DNA of 64,000 nt from Antilocapra americana (GCA_007570785.1 ML664174.1:3220828-3284827); one strand, 5' to 3'. Positions 11,011-23,596 are shown, counted from the stretch's first letter. Program-made: numbers and translations. Notes: generated from the letters alone by a model not told the origin.

Positions 11011-11294
11011 ATAAAAAAAAAAGTCACAATGCCTCAAGTCTATCTTCAAGGGGTGCTCATCATCACCCTGAAATTGAACTTCATGTTATTTGAAATCAAT
11101 CTACTAGTCAGCCACCGCTCATGGTAAATGCCAGTACCCAAGGACTCTCTCTGCTCAAATGTTGGACAAAATCATGAGGTTGGTAAACTGCCTTGGAGTC
11201 CACTCCACGCCAGCCCTGCTGCAGCCCAGCCTTTGTCCCTACAGATTTGTCCCAGCCAGGGTATAAAAGCAGAGCATTAAGAAATACGCTTATA

Positions 11295-11412
11295 GAGTTC
11301 CCTGGCAGTCCAGATGTAAGGATTCAGTGCTTTTGCTGCCATGGCTGGCCTGGGTTCAATCCCTAGTTAGGGAACTGATTTCCCACAAGCCAAGCAAGGC
11401 ATCCAAAATATA
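11295..11412 (+). mobile_element. CHR-type tRNA-Glu SINE
   Basis: tRNA-derived head 'gttccctggcagtccagatg' with the B-box-like 'gggttcaatcccta' and a short tail. Confidence 0.75.
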
Positions 11413-11800
11413 AGGAAGGAAGGAATGTGCTTATTATATGTTATAATATGACGCTCTCAGAGTATTTGCATCTCTAGACAACAATCTTCAGGAGGCAAAA
11501 GCCGATGCAGTGAGGTAAACTGGTGAGAAATTACCTGTGGTCATCACAAACAGTGTAAGCTACTTCCTTCCTGCTTGCCCACTCAAATGTGGCACAACTT
11601 TTGGCGTTTCCCAAACTTGGGTCATTCTAGTACTACTTTCTATTTTTTCCATACTATCACCTGTTTATTTTAATAAATACCTATTGTTTTCTGTAAATCA
11701 GTTCACTTTTTTCCTTAAATTTATTTGAAAAGAAAGTGTCAAAAGGTGGGGGGGGTTAATTATGACTTTAGAATTAATGTATACACACTATGTAAAATAA
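11413..11800. other. Unassigned stretch
   Basis: About 390 AT-rich bases with no recognised repeat or coding region. Confidence 0.5.
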
Positions 11801-11890
11801 TTAACAAGGAGTTACAATTTAGCAATAGGGAACTCTACTCAATATTCCATAATAACTTATATGGGGAAAGAATCTGAAAAAGAATGGATG

Positions 11891-11953
11891 TATGCGTGCA
11901 TGCCTGCATGCTCTTGTTTCAGTCGTGTCTGACTCTTTGTGACCCTATGGACT
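11891..11953 (-). mobile_element. Short Bov-tA SINE fragment
   Basis: Only the antisense tail region 'ttcagtcgtgtctgactc... gaccctatggact' is present. It breaks off into L1 sequence. Confidence 0.75.
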
Positions 11954-12020
11954 ATATATGTAAATGTATAACTAAATCACTTCACTGCACACTTGAAATT
12001 AATACATTGTAAATCAACTA

Positions 12021-12146
12021 TGTGCGTGTGTGTGCTTAGTTGCTCAGTTATGTCAGACTCTGTGATTCTGTGGACTGTAGCCTGCCAGGCTCCTCTGTTC
12101 ATGGGATTCTCCAGGCAAGAATATGGAGTGAGTTGCCATTCTCTCC
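12021..12146 (-). mobile_element. Truncated Bov-tA SINE
   Basis: gtgtg-rich head, then 'ttgctcagttatgtcagac' to 'gagtgagttgccattctc'. The tRNA-like part is missing. Confidence 0.8.
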
Positions 12147-12253
12147 AATACAAAATAAATTTTTTTTAAAGTGTCACTGCTTTAAATAAAAAACTATCAT
12201 GAGTCACCAAAGATATGATAATCAAAATAAATATACAACTATTATACAGAAGA

Positions 12254-12450
12254 ATGAAAGTGAAAATGAAAATCACTCAGTCGTGTCTGACTCTTTGTGA
12301 CCCTGTGAATTGTACAGCCCATGGAATTCTCCAGGCCAGAATACTGGGGTGGGTGGCCTTTCCCGCCTCCATGAGATCTTCTCAACCCAGGGATCGAACC
12401 CAGGTCTTCTGCACTGCAGGTGGATCCTTTACCAACTGAGCTATCAGGGA
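12254..12450 (-). mobile_element. Bov-tA SINE, antisense
   Basis: gtgaaa-type head followed by 'aatcactcagtcgtgtctg' and closing with 'accaactgagctatcaggga'. No clear target duplication seen. Confidence 0.88.
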
Positions 12451-12567
12451 ATATTTGCATGTTTAATTCCGACAATCATCTCATAGGCCACCTGTGGTCC
12501 ATGTATCCAACTCTAGAAACACTGTTCCAAGAGTGGGGAGTTAAGAGTTAACTTAACTCTTCCCAGG

Positions 12568-13215
12568 AGTTAAGTTAGCATTTAAAATACTCTGATCAAA
12601 AATGTTTATTCTGATAAGGGTAATGTCCCTAAGTTGATAGCTTCACAATTTGCAGGAATTATAGGAAAGATTTTCAATGAACACAAAATGCTTTCTTCTT
12701 CCTATTTTTTTCCATTCTGGCCTCTTCTCGGATAAAGTCTTTATTTCCTACCTCTTTGTCTTTAATAAACTCAGCTCCGTCTTGTACACTCAACCCTCAG
12801 CCCTCCTCAGCAGTGTCCATCCTCAGCGATTCACTTTTGGGGTTCCTCCACCAGCTTGGCCCTCCTCACCCCGTTGACATTACAACTCCCCTCATTTATA
12901 AGAACTATGATTATTTCACACCAAACTGTGAACTCAGAAGCAACCAAAAATAAATGCTCAGTTTTGGGGTCTGGATGATAAAGCTGCCGAGCTGTCTTGG
13001 GTATGTCTTGGGTGTGGGTACTTTAGGCTTTTCTTCTCAGCTCTATGGGCAGTGGATCTCAAAGACCTGGGCCTGAAATAACAGGTGTCAGGCATTTACC
13101 TAAACCTATGACAACTAGTTTACGCTATTCATGCAAGGAACAGGATAAGGGCTTCCTATGCAATATTTTATAGTCTACCTACATACCCTGAACCCTACTC
13201 ATTTTACTAGTGAAA
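12568..13215. repeat. Duplicated unclassified sequence, copy B (SINE-free)
   Basis: Direct-orientation relative of 1,515-2,370. It carries 'gtctttaataaactcagctc' at about 12,759, which could be an LTR polyadenylation signal. Around 13,088-13,105 ('ggtgtcaggcatttacctaa') it shows the uninterrupted form of the site that holds a SINE in copy A. Confidence 0.7.
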
Positions 13216-13880
13216 AATAGGATTTTATGTAATCCAACGTGGCTCTCAATTCTGACTGAAGATAGATGTTTAGGCCACCCTAGCAAGTAGGAATGGAAGA
13301 GCAATTTAATAAGGTTTAAAAAAATAAAAATGTGCTATCTTCCTTGAATTGGACTATTGCAGGGCAAAGTAATACATTTTAGTCTCATAGGAATTAAGCC
13401 ATCGTGGTCAGGAGAACAAGCAGTGATATTGGCAATTTCACAGAGAAATCTCTGCTGGATACTGGATCACAATGCAAAGCAGCCCTGCACTGGGCCCATT
13501 TATAAGCTAAATGTGCTGATGACTCTGCCTTTTACACCTTGCCCTTCCCTAAAGGCATAAATATTTACATTTGTGAAGCCATTTACAAAGCACTTTCTTA
13601 TATGTCTTTTCTTTGAGACTTCAGATGAAGCCAGGACAGGTAGTGGATTTTATGGACCAAGAGACCTTGGGAAGTCAGACACAGTCATATGAACAGAGAT
13701 GGGAGAAATAAAAAACTTAGGCGTAATTAGTCCATACGCTGTCATTTTGTTCATGCAAGCCCCTAGGAATATAATTCCAAAAGAAACTCATATGTTTTCT
13801 TAGAGAACAGACTTTCAGATCGATGCGTGCACACTGCTATTAACATATTTGAAGTGGAAAACCAAAAATAGCACAGAGTT
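13216..13880. other. Unassigned stretch
   Basis: About 660 bases between the duplicated repeat and an L1 tail. Nothing recognised. Confidence 0.5.
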
Positions 13881-13884
13881 AAGG

Positions 13885-14262
13885 TGGCAGCCTAGATGGG
13901 AGGGAAGTTTGGGGGAGAATGGGTACATGCATATATATGCCCAAGTCTCTCTGCTTTATACCTGAAACTACCCCAATATTGTTAATCAACTATATTCCAG
14001 TATTGGCTTCCCTGGTGGCTCAGCAGTCAAGAATCCACTGGCAGTGCAGGAGCCACAGGAGACATGGGTTCAGTCCCTAAGTCAGGAAGCTCCCCTGGAG
14101 GAGCACATGGCAACCCACTCCAGTATTCTTGCCTGGAGAATGCCATGGACAGAGGAGCCTGGCGGGCTACAGTCCATAGGGTTGCAAACAGTTAGACGTG
14201 ACTGAAGCGATTTAGCATGCACACACGCACACAAACACTCCAGTATAAAATTAAAAGTTTAA
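13885..14262 (+). mobile_element. L1 3' tail with a nested SINE
   Basis: 'ggcagcctagatgggaggg... ttatacctgaaactacccc... gttaatcaactatattcc' resumes after the SINE as 'agtataaaattaaaagttt'. This is a ruminant L1 terminus. Confidence 0.82.
14004..14238 (+). mobile_element. Bov-tA SINE nested in L1, 8-bp duplication
   Basis: From 'ggcttccctggtggctcagc' to an acacgcacac tail. 'tccagtat' borders it at 13,996-14,003 and 14,239-14,246. Confidence 0.9.
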
Positions 14263-14455
14263 AGAAAGGAAATTCATGTTTCCACAAATTGCATCTTTCC
14301 TCTTGGGTTTCAGTGGCACCACAACCCAGTCACCCAAGCTGGAATTTTGGCATCTTCATATACATCACCCACCCTCTCATCATCACTTCCCTCTCTCTTT
14401 ACACACTGTTCCTGCTGTCATCTTCTCTCACTTGAAACCTGGTAATAGAGGTGTT

Positions 14456-14690
14456 TAAAATTAATTTATTTTTAATTGGAGGATAACCGCTTTACAATGT
14501 TGTGTACATACATCAACATGAATTAGCCAAAGGTATACACATCTTTCCTCCCTCCTGAACCTCTCTCCCACTTGCCACCCCGTCCCATCCCTCTAGGTTG
14601 TCACGGAGCACCAGGTGGAGCTCCCTGCGTCATATGCCAACTTCCCATTAGCTATGTATTTTACACTGTATAGCAGTTTAACTGGTTTCT
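14456..14690 (-). mobile_element. L1 3' UTR, antisense
   Basis: 'tttttaattggaggataacc' through 'cctccctcctgaacctctc' to 'agctatgtattttacact' is the reverse complement of a ruminant L1 3' UTR. 5'-truncated at the right. Confidence 0.85.
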
Positions 14691-14739
14691 TTGCCTGTAC
14701 TTTGGAAACAATTCCCAACCCAATTATTCACTACCCAGC

Positions 14740-15285
14740 TGCCTGAGTGAGCTTTCAGTATATAGCTCTGAAAGCATCACCCTCTTGCTTAAAAATCTTC
14801 AATAGCTCCTTCTTGAACAGAGACTATAGTTCAACTTCTCTCTCTCTCTCTCTCACTCATACACACACACATAGAGGTTAATATATATTCCACCCCCATT
14901 AAATTGCACTTACATTTCAGCTTTACTGACTATGCCAGATAAGCTTATAATAGTGTTTACTCTCCCTGGGAGGGCATTCTGTCCTACACTACCCATTCAC
15001 CTAACCAACAGTGGCTAATAAGTCAAGACCCAACTTATAAATCATTTTACAACCCCTAGGAAGTTTTGCCTCCATAAAGCTGACACTCTGTCTCCTACGG
15101 TCACACTGTCCCCTGGACACATTTCTGCTTTGGGGCCTGATCATACATTATCATGTTCCCCTATTTACTTTCTGTCTCCTCCTAAACTGGAGCTCCTGGG
15201 GGTAGAGAAATGTCTTAATGATCTTTGTATATCCAGTGACTAGCATGAAATAAAACGCCATGCATTGTAAATAAGCGAACTAATT
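14740..15285 (+). mobile_element. L2 LINE relic
   Basis: Shows the L2 order: 'cttgcttaaaaatcttcaatagctcc', later 'taaactggagctcctggggg', then 'ctttgtatatccagtgactagcat' and 'aataaaacgcc'. Interrupted near 14,838-14,871 by a (TC)n(CA)n microsatellite. Confidence 0.65.
14838..14871. repeat. (TC)n / (CA)n microsatellite
   Basis: A TC run followed, after a few bases, by a short CA run. Confidence 0.9.
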
Positions 15286-16310
15286 AATTTCTATAGCAAA
15301 TAATGATTACTCACACTAATAGTCAAATAAGATTTTCTCTTCTCTGTTAGAGAAGAGTTGGAAAATGCCAACATGAAGTTGAAGAACCCTGGGGGGCATT
15401 CAAAAATTTGTCCAGTAAATTTGCCCAGTAAATGTAACCCCCTTTTTAAAAGGAAAAAATAACCCACAGATGACCAATCCTTCAACTCTTTACACTTGAC
15501 CTTCATCAACAACAGCCAACTGAAAGGATTTTCTTGACCAACTGGTCAAGGGTAGCTTGTCCATGCAATCATGAGCTTTCTTGTTCTTTCCTCTTAGGCC
15601 AAAGTTTTTCTTTCCTTAGTAAATTATTGATTCTAGATGAAGGGAACACATGCTTACACTGTCTACAAGGAGCACCAAGGACAGTGATTTGGCCAAACTT
15701 GATGTTTTCTTTCAGGAAGCCATGGGAAATAAGGCTGGGTAAGTAAAGCCAGATGTGAACAATAATATGTTAGTACTGCAAGAGATCTTAGAAGTCAGCT
15801 TGCCCAGAACTTCCCAGAGTGGGGTCTAAATATCATCATGGTAAAATGTTGTTTCAGATAGATAAATATTTTTAATTATGTGCTTATTTATGTGTGTTTT
15901 TAAAAAATCATTATCAGATCAGTCATCCAGTTTCACATACATTATAGCCAAGACTTAAAAAGAAAGTTATTGACATAAACAAAAAAATGTCAATTTAGAG
16001 AAAAAATGTTAATGAAGCAATAATGTAAGTGAAAAGTCAACATGCAAATGTGATGAGGATGATGCCTGAATGACTGAAGGTGGAGCAATGTCAACCTGGA
16101 GCAGCACCTCTTCACATCTCCAGCAAGGGAATTAAGACCCACAGAAGCTAAATAACACAGGTCAAGCCCATGGAGGGCCTGGAATGCAAACATAAGAATC
16201 AGGCGCTGACTATTCTAAAATAAACTTAAAATAAAGTATTCTAAAATAACTTAAGGGTTTTTTAAATAGTTTTATTTAACAACAGTAAAAGCAGTTTTAA
16301 AATTCAGTAT
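15286..16310. other. AT-rich unassigned stretch
   Basis: About 1 kb without recognised repeats or coding sequence. Confidence 0.5.
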
Positions 16311-16526
16311 GGGCTTCCCAGGTGGGCTGATTCCCTCTGTCAGTGCAAGAGACATAAGAGACAGAGGTTTGATCTCTGGTTTGGGAGATCCCCTGGAGAA
16401 GGTCATGGCAACCCACTCCAATATTCTTGCCTGGAGAATCTCCATGGACAGAGGAGTCTGACGGGCTACGGTCCATAGGATTGCAAAGAGTTGGACATGA
16501 CTGAAGTGACTTGACATGCGCGCATG
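16311..16526 (+). mobile_element. Bov-tA SINE
   Basis: 'gggcttcccaggtgggctg' to 'gacatgactgaagtgacttg', ending in gcgcgc-like alternating sequence. Confidence 0.88.
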
Positions 16527-16556
16527 TTTAAATTGCATAGAAAAAGTCGGTGAGAT

Positions 16557-16650
16557 GTGAAGAGGTGTTGATGTATGGCAGAAACCAACACAATATTGTA
16601 ATGCAATTATCCTCCAACAAATACAAAATAAATCAATTAATAAACAGGTC
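16557..16650 (+). mobile_element. L1 3' terminus
   Basis: 'tgatgtatggcagaaacc... cacaatattgtaatgcaatt... cctccaac' followed by an A/T-rich tail. Confidence 0.75.
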
Positions 16651-17335
16651 TGGGGGGGGAATAAAATCCAGGAATTGCTTGAGGGCAGAGAGGAAAGGCA
16701 GAAAAGCAAGAAGAGTAAACCCTACCTACATCACCACAGCATGTCCCCAAAGCCACCATTGCCTCCTGCTCCTGCTCCAAAGACTAGGGAAAATGCCAAC
16801 ACTGGAAATGCTTGCTAGAAGACATCCTGAGATGATCAGTCATTCTGTGCTGTCCCTGTACTTCCGCTTCATCACGCAGGCTGCGATTTTTGCTGTCTTG
16901 GCAAACATGATGATGGTGTCAAACCTAATGTTTCCTAAATTTTTGCAGAAATGCTGAGAAGACTTCCATGGGGGCCTATTGTCAATTATCTGGAAAAAAG
17001 AGAAGTTTGCAGACATTAGCAACAAGAACTGTGTGGGGTGAGGCTCTGGATTTTAATGAGAAGGATTCAAATTAGAATGTTGGCTATTTCCTAGAGCTTG
17101 CTAAAAATAACCCAGGAGCCTGCTTCCTTCGCTAGCACTTCATTTTCAGTGCCTGCTCATGCTGAAGATGCAGGAGGGCCGGGAAGTGCTCCATGGGATC
17201 CAGCACCAGAGCTGTTTGTTCAGATAAATCTAATTTAGCTGTGACCTGCTCTCTCATGCACCAGCGGGCATGCTACCTTCAGGTTCCTGTCAAACTGACA
17301 CTCAAGGAAGCTTGAAGGTGATAAGGGCACACACA
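16651..17335. other. Unassigned stretch
   Basis: Contains a 135-codon plus-strand frame (16,550-16,957) that starts in L1 tail sequence and has no recognisable domain. I treat it as non-coding. Confidence 0.5.
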
Positions 17336-17339
17336 TACC

Positions 17340-18085
17340 AAGTCCTGTTCATTTTGCCTCTAATCTCTCTTCCCACCAACTTAGCCCAAGTTACTGTCAT
17401 TTCTTGCCTCTTCTTTCTACCTTGACTCTATCCCCTCTCCCCCAACCCATCACATTGTAACCAGAACCACCTTTTCCCATACAAAATCTGAACACATGCC
17501 CCGCCAAGACCATGAACACCATGACCAGCAGTACCACCACCACCAATAAAAATGGTTCAATGGCTTTTCATTGCTTATATGACAAAGACAGAAGTCTTCA
17601 ACATGGTTTACAATAGAGGTGCTCCCGAACTAGTGCCCGAGAACCTCCCCAGCCTCAGCCTGACCTCGTCTGCTCTCCTAACTCCAATCCACTGTCCTTA
17701 CTTCAGTGCCTTCTGCCTGTCAGGACCCCACAGGGCCCCAGCTATAGCCCTGTCCTTCCTTCTTTAGCTACCTTATTCTTATTCACCATTCAGCTCTCGA
17801 TCAGGTCAGCAGTTTCTTAGGAAAGCTTTCCCTGACCCCTCAGAAGAGGCCAAATCCTCTCTCAAATTGCCTCTCCTAGCCCAACAGACCTCTCCTTAGC
17901 AGCACTTACCACTGCTTCATGTGCACGTTTATTTAATGATTAATTGATTACTAGCCCATTGCCCCTCCCAACAGTAGCTCTGTGAAGGCAGGAACTCCAT
18001 CTCTTTACTCATCCTGTACCTTCCACATCCAATACCTTGTCTGGCACAGTATGGGACAATCAATACTTGTTGAAAGATAGAAATG
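17340..18085 (+). mobile_element. L2 LINE, long relic
   Basis: A long colinear L2 match by pattern: 'tggttcaatggcttttcattgc', 'ctccccagcctcagcctgac', 'ggaaagctttccctgacccc', 'ctctgtgaaggcaggaactcc', 'ccttgtctggcacagtatgg', 'caatacttgttgaaag'. This is the 3' half of L2, including the end of its coding region and its 3' UTR. Confidence 0.78.
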
Positions 18086-20060
18086 TTTACCCTGGCAGGT
18101 CCAAGCCTTCCTCTCTTGCAAAGGTCCTTCCCAAGAGAAATAAAAGGATCACCCCATCTAACTATACCTTTACCTCAGTCCCACCCCCATGAACTCCCTG
18201 GGGTTTCCTATCCCTGGCTGTCCTCACCTTCATCCTTTTGACAGGAAACCTCCTGTATACAATGCATGGGGAAGGAGGTGGTCCCTGAATTTCCAGAAGT
18301 GCTGACTTCTGCCTGGGTCTTTTGAAGGAAGGGTCCCTAAATGTGGTTTACATCGCCTCTCTCAATGTCTCAGTTCAAATGGTAGAGCTCACATTATGAT
18401 TTTCCTCCGTAAGTAAAAAATACATGTTTTTAACATCTCACTGCAGACAAAGTTTTGGGCACTCACTTGTAGAGGAGATAAGAAGGGCAGAAAGAGGGAA
18501 TGTTTGGGGTTGGGAGAGGGGACTCACATGAAGATTTTAAAGCATCTGTTTCAGTGGTAGAGGGTGAGAGGTGGAGAGATGGGAATGGTGAGATGAGCCA
18601 CAGGACCTGCGGGGTAAGAAAAGCCAGGGTACAAGGTGAGACTCCCTTTCTCACCCACTCCACCTAAGCCCATATCTTCCTGATCTGAGGAGGACCAGAT
18701 CTGTGGTTTAGAGTAAGATGAACCTGGGAGCCAGGGTGAGACCACCACTAGCCCCCTGCTCGGCCTTTCCTGGAGGGGCAGCATTCAGCATCTGGTGCGC
18801 CGCAAATTCAGCCCAGCCTGTGATGAGGGAGTTATTACTGCCACATTCTTGACTTTTATTGGGTGTTTTTAAACAGCGATTACTGCGAGAATATGCACAA
18901 GGCCAAGAGAAGTCTGTAAACACTGGGAAATGTATCTGCCTGCTCTGTGACAGCTGGGCCAGCTTCCACATGCCAGAAGTCTGGGGCAGGGTCAGATCAG
19001 GGCTGCAGATGGTCACCGGCAGGGAGCTACTATTTTGGGGGCACAGGTCATGGGAAAGGCTTCCAGTTCAAAGTTGGCTTCTATGACTGTCCCATAACTT
19101 TTCCTTCAGCCTCATGTTTCACAATCAACAGTCCCATCAAGTTTGAGGAAATCACTGGATATTTTTGTTTAAAGACCCTGTTATGGTACTGCCGAACAAG
19201 TCCATAAGATAAGTGGGCTCATTTTACAGAAGAAAGGATGGTTTCAGCCTCAGACCTCTTTTGCCTCTCATAGAAGGGGGAAGAAAATGGAAAAATTTAA
19301 ATATCTTGTTAGGTTCTATTTATGTACATGTTTTCCCATTTCTGATGTGGGCTGACTTTTAGGAATTCTGTGCCCCTTGCAAAAACCACAGCTGCAAAAA
19401 ATACAGAAGACAAGACACCAGTACACTTGTTAGGAAACGTAAGTTCAGATTTCCAAAGGGCAAAGAGCTGAGTTTTGAAATGGTTCATCTGGGAAATTTT
19501 TTCCAGTTACGTGAACAACTGAGAAAGGGCAGGGTCCCACTGACCCATGGGAAATCCAACTAGCTCTTCTGCCTCTCATTCACTTTCTACATGTGGATGG
19601 GAAAAGAAACTGATCAAGGGGAAAGAGTGACCTAAGAGTTTGGAAGGGAGAGCAGAAAGCAATTATAGATGAGCATCTAGTACTAGAACTCGGTTTTCAA
19701 AGGCTAGTGCATAGTGGACCCACCTTGGAGAATTTTAGGAATGCAGATTATCAGACCCTTCACAGTATCTGCCTTTTCAATGGGCATCTCATGATTCCAA
19801 AGCAGCCTGAAGAAAAACTGTGCTAAGGCAGCTAAAATCACAGTGGAGGATGCCAGGAAGGATAATGATATTCAGAAGCCATTATCATTGTTAAAACTCA
19901 GAGATAAAAGACAAATACTAGCTAAAGTATAAATCCAAGAAAAAAATAGGATGTTGAAAAGGTGAGCTCCATTCAAATAAGACCAAGGTTAGCTTAGCAG
20001 TCATTGAAAGTAGCTGCACATTAGTAAATTTGGTGTAAAATTTTGGTTAAGAGAGAAGGC
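18086..20060. other. Unassigned stretch
   Basis: Nearly 2 kb without a firm repeat match. 19,690-19,800 is weakly MER5-like. Overlapping short frames around 18,463-19,207 on both strands have no known domain and no supporting splice or promoter pattern. Confidence 0.45.
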
Positions 20061-20344
20061 CCAACTCAAACTGGATTAAGAAAAAAAAAATCAAGAATCT
20101 ATTGGTCCACATCAATAGAAGGTACAGAAGTAGATCTGGTCTTCAGGGATTCAGGGCTCAAATGTCATCAAAACTCAGTCTCTCTGCCTTTGCCTCTTGA
20201 ATGTTACATTTCCTGTCTTAATTCTCTTGTCATATCTCTTCTTGTGAAGAAGATATCTGCTTGGAATCCCAAACTTTCATACTTGATTCCAAGTCTAGAA
20301 AAGAGAACTACTCATTCTAAGTTACTCAAAAAAAAAAAAAAAAA
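20061..20344 (+). other. Possible old interspersed repeat ending in poly-A
   Basis: Starts 'caactcaaactggattaag' and ends in a 17-base A run at 20,328-20,344. The opening resembles an old mammalian repeat seen again, weakly, near 22,480. Family unknown. Confidence 0.35.
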
Positions 20345-22674
20345 TCCCAGAACATTTTCTGATTACATGGGTAACCTACATAACTAGCCTACATGGGTCT
20401 CATGACTACTTCTGAAACAAGCTTTCTGGTCAGGGATTAAAATATCATATTGCTGAGATCTGGATAATTTCCCCACCTCTAGATCTGGGGAAGGAGTGGC
20501 AGACTAAGTACATGGGGAAGAGGAGATGTTATCCTAACAAAAAAACTCTAGGATATTCTTCCCAGAAAAAGGAGGAATAGAGTTTGGGGAGCAGAACCCA
20601 GTTGTCTGCTACAGCAGCTGAGAAGTCATCTGTTTATACAAAAATGTTACTATCAACTAATATTCACTTACTTATTACTCTGTATAAAATATGGAAGTGT
20701 ATTTGAATATGGGTATTATTATTATAATGATTTGATTTGTTATTAATATTCCCCAGTGGATTATAACCTCTATGAGGGCAGAGACTATGTTTATCTTGTT
20801 CATCCATGTGGACAAGCCATCTCCAAAGTGGGATGTGTAAAAAGGTGTGGTGCGTGAAGATAATAGTAGAATTTTTAGTTATTTTTCTTATGTAATTTTT
20901 TAGGATAAAAGGAAGCTTTATTAACATTTTGTGTATTGATATACAGATCGGCAGTGACACCCTTGCTAGGTTCAGAAGTCATACCTCCATGGTAATGGCC
21001 ATAGGGGTCTCAAGAGAAGAGTGTGAACTCCACTTGCTCATTTGCTCCTCTGGCTCCTGGCCTATTCTCTGTTCCATCTCTTGTTCCCACTCAGCACCCT
21101 TTAGATTCACTATCTGATGCTATGACTATCTGATACAAGACTTCTCACTCAGGAACTGCCCTCATCCAAGTGGGAGACCCACCTTCTTTTTTACTCCAGG
21201 CTGTCAGGCACTATCAGTACAATCTGTTAATCCCTAGCCATCTTTATTTAGAGGCTCAGTAGCAATGAACCCAACCCTTCACATTGTGGATTGGAGAACA
21301 GGTTGGCTCAATTATCAGCCAACTAGGTTTTATCAAACATCCAGAGCACATGACAGGAAGAGAGAGATAAGGAGGCTCACAAGGGAAGAGTCTTGCTCTC
21401 ATAGAGCTCAACTGATATAACTGTAAAGATGACTGGTGTAGACAGCAGAGGATGGTGATAACATGGGCTTTATTCAAAAGGCATCATTTCCCTTCTGCTG
21501 TTTTAAAGGGAGTACTGCTGTTAATAGGGCAAGGATTTCCTGCATCCCAGTTTTTTTTAACATAGTGTTGGACTTTACCTCCCCATGCGTAGACAAATGT
21601 CATTAAATCTTCCCTAGGCTGAAACAAAGGAAGCTAGAAATGTACCTGATTTATCCAGTGAGAAAGGAAATTAGCCTGTCAACAGAAAATAAGGAGTAAA
21701 GATTTGATTCTCAGATTAGGAGTCAGATCTATGGCCTCCCCAGGGCTCATTCCAATAAGGTAACAGACTGGCTGCATTATTTATCAATCTACAATGGTTG
21801 CAGGCAATATCACCAATGCCCAATTTTATGTTTCATTAGGATTTCAATTAATCTCTTCCTCATTTAGTCTGGGAGAGGGATTGATCCACCTTTAACTGAA
21901 TACCACACAATCCTTTCCTTTCAAAAGGCAAATAAATTTATATATTTGATTTATTTCCTTTGTCATAATATGGTCCAGAAACAACATATATTCTTTCTAT
22001 TTCTCTGACTATATTGACTTTGCCAGAAGTTGTAGTTTCAAGAACTTTCCTTTCTGTCCCTAAGAAGAGGATTTTTCTCTGTCTGAATCTTGTATTTCCA
22101 AACAATTTTATTCCTCTCTGAGGAACATACCTCAAAAGAAAACTATTGTTCATGAACACTCAGACTTCTTGCGACTGTGCCAGTAAAGTAAAACGTCCTA
22201 AGAGATACCCAAAGTTCTCTTTGAGGTACCCAAATCTCCACATCTAACAGGAAACAAAGGTTTTACATTTTCTTTAGGCCTAATAAGACTTGATGTCACT
22301 CAAAAATATGAAATATATGAAAACAGTTGCCAAAAGAACCTTTGGTAATTTTTTTATGTCTACAGAATGAGTGGAGTTATTCATGTTTTTCCACAGCCTC
22401 CTCTCCAAACAAAAAGAAAAACATCTACAAAGAGAAAAGAGGTTATTCATATTCTATAGTTGAATCACTGATGTAAGCAACAGAACACTCAACTCTAAAT
22501 GGCTTGAAAAATAAAGGGATTTAATCTTAACTGTACAGCAAGCTGTCTGAGGCAGGCTGGTTTCCAGTAGATCAATAATGCCATCAAAAACTAGATTCTT
22601 TTCTCCTTAGAATGCTGATTCTCATCTCGGACTTGACATGTTACGATAGAAGGATGAGTGCAGCAACCTCAAGC
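20345..22674. other. Unassigned stretch with one short L2-like piece
   Basis: About 2.3 kb. 20,745-20,800 ('gattataacctctatgaggg' then 'agagactatg') resembles an L2 3' end. The remainder shows no gene or clear repeat. Confidence 0.45.
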
Positions 22675-22880
22675 ATTGTTGTTGTTTAGACACTAAGCTG
22701 TGTCCAACTCTTTTGTGACCTCATGGACTGTAGCCCGCCAGGCTCCTCTGTCCATGGGATTTTTCCAGGCAAGAATACTGTAGTAGCTTATCATTTCCTT
22801 CTCCAGGGGATCTTTCTGACCCAGGGATTAAACCCACATCTCCTGCACTGGCAGGCAGATTCTTTACCACTGAGACACCT
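22675..22880 (-). mobile_element. Bov-tA/Bov-A2 SINE, antisense
   Basis: The 'ttgttgttgtttagacac' head is characteristic of the subgroup with a ttgttg tail. It closes with 'ctttaccactgagacacct'. Confidence 0.88.
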
Positions 22881-23416
22881 GTGTTCATATATGAACACTC
22901 CAAAGTTAGAGGACAAAATGTTCTGTCCCTATTTGCCTTTTAAGAGAAAAGTTTTCTTTTCCAGAAGCCCTGCAAAACAAAAACAAACAACAGCTTTCCT
23001 CATATTGAATTAGCTAGAATGTATTATACACCCACATTCCTTATCCAGGAAAGAAAACTTTATTATATTGCAGAATTCCCAGCAAAAGCCTCAAGATACA
23101 AGCTGATTCGATCCCCCCACAAGTCAACTTTTGTGGCTAAGGGAATATCACAGTTTGATTGTCAGAGGCCTCTGTTGCTTGAACCAATCACTTTTTTAAA
23201 GGCCACCTTAAAAAGGGGGCCTTATTGAGAAGTACTTGGAAAGTCAGCCTAGAGGACATCATCAGCATATGGGTTTTCCCACATTAGCATTACTTAAAGA
23301 AAATTGGATTTTAAAAAGACTATTAGAGCCACTCTTAGAATTAAAAGAGAATTCTCCACAGGGTAAATGTTCCTAATGCATTTAAATACGACATCATTGA
23401 TAAAAGTATGCTTACA
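22881..23416. other. Unassigned stretch
   Basis: About 540 bases, no recognised element. Confidence 0.5.
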
Positions 23417-23596
23417 TGAGGGACTATAGCCCACCAGTCTTCTCAGTCCATGAGATTCTCCAGGCAAGAATATTAGACTGGGCTGCCATGCACCTCCTCC
23501 AGTGGATCTTCCCAATCCAGGGGTTGAACCTGTTTTTCCTGCGGCTCCTGTATTAGCAGGTAGGTTCTTTACCACTAGTGCCACCTGGGAAACCCC
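23417..23596 (-). mobile_element. Bov-tA SINE, antisense, truncated tail
   Basis: Starts inside the SINE ('gggactatagcccaccagtc') and ends with 'ccacctgggaaacccc'. The usual cagtcgtgtcc part is missing. Confidence 0.85.

Larger units (their letters stand above)
11810..12175 (+). mobile_element. L1 3' tail interrupted by two SINE fragments
   Basis: L1 tail text appears in three consecutive pieces: 'gggaactctactcaatattcc', then 'gtaaatgtataactaaatcac' to 'attgtaaatcaactat', then 'aatacaaaataaattt'. SINE fragments sit between the pieces at 11,891-11,953 and 12,021-12,146. Confidence 0.75.

Noticed and set aside
1515..13215. A single provirus with two LTRs 11 kb apart
   Set aside because: The interval holds no recognisable gag, pol or env and is filled with unrelated repeats. 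The pair is better read as separate copies or an old duplication.
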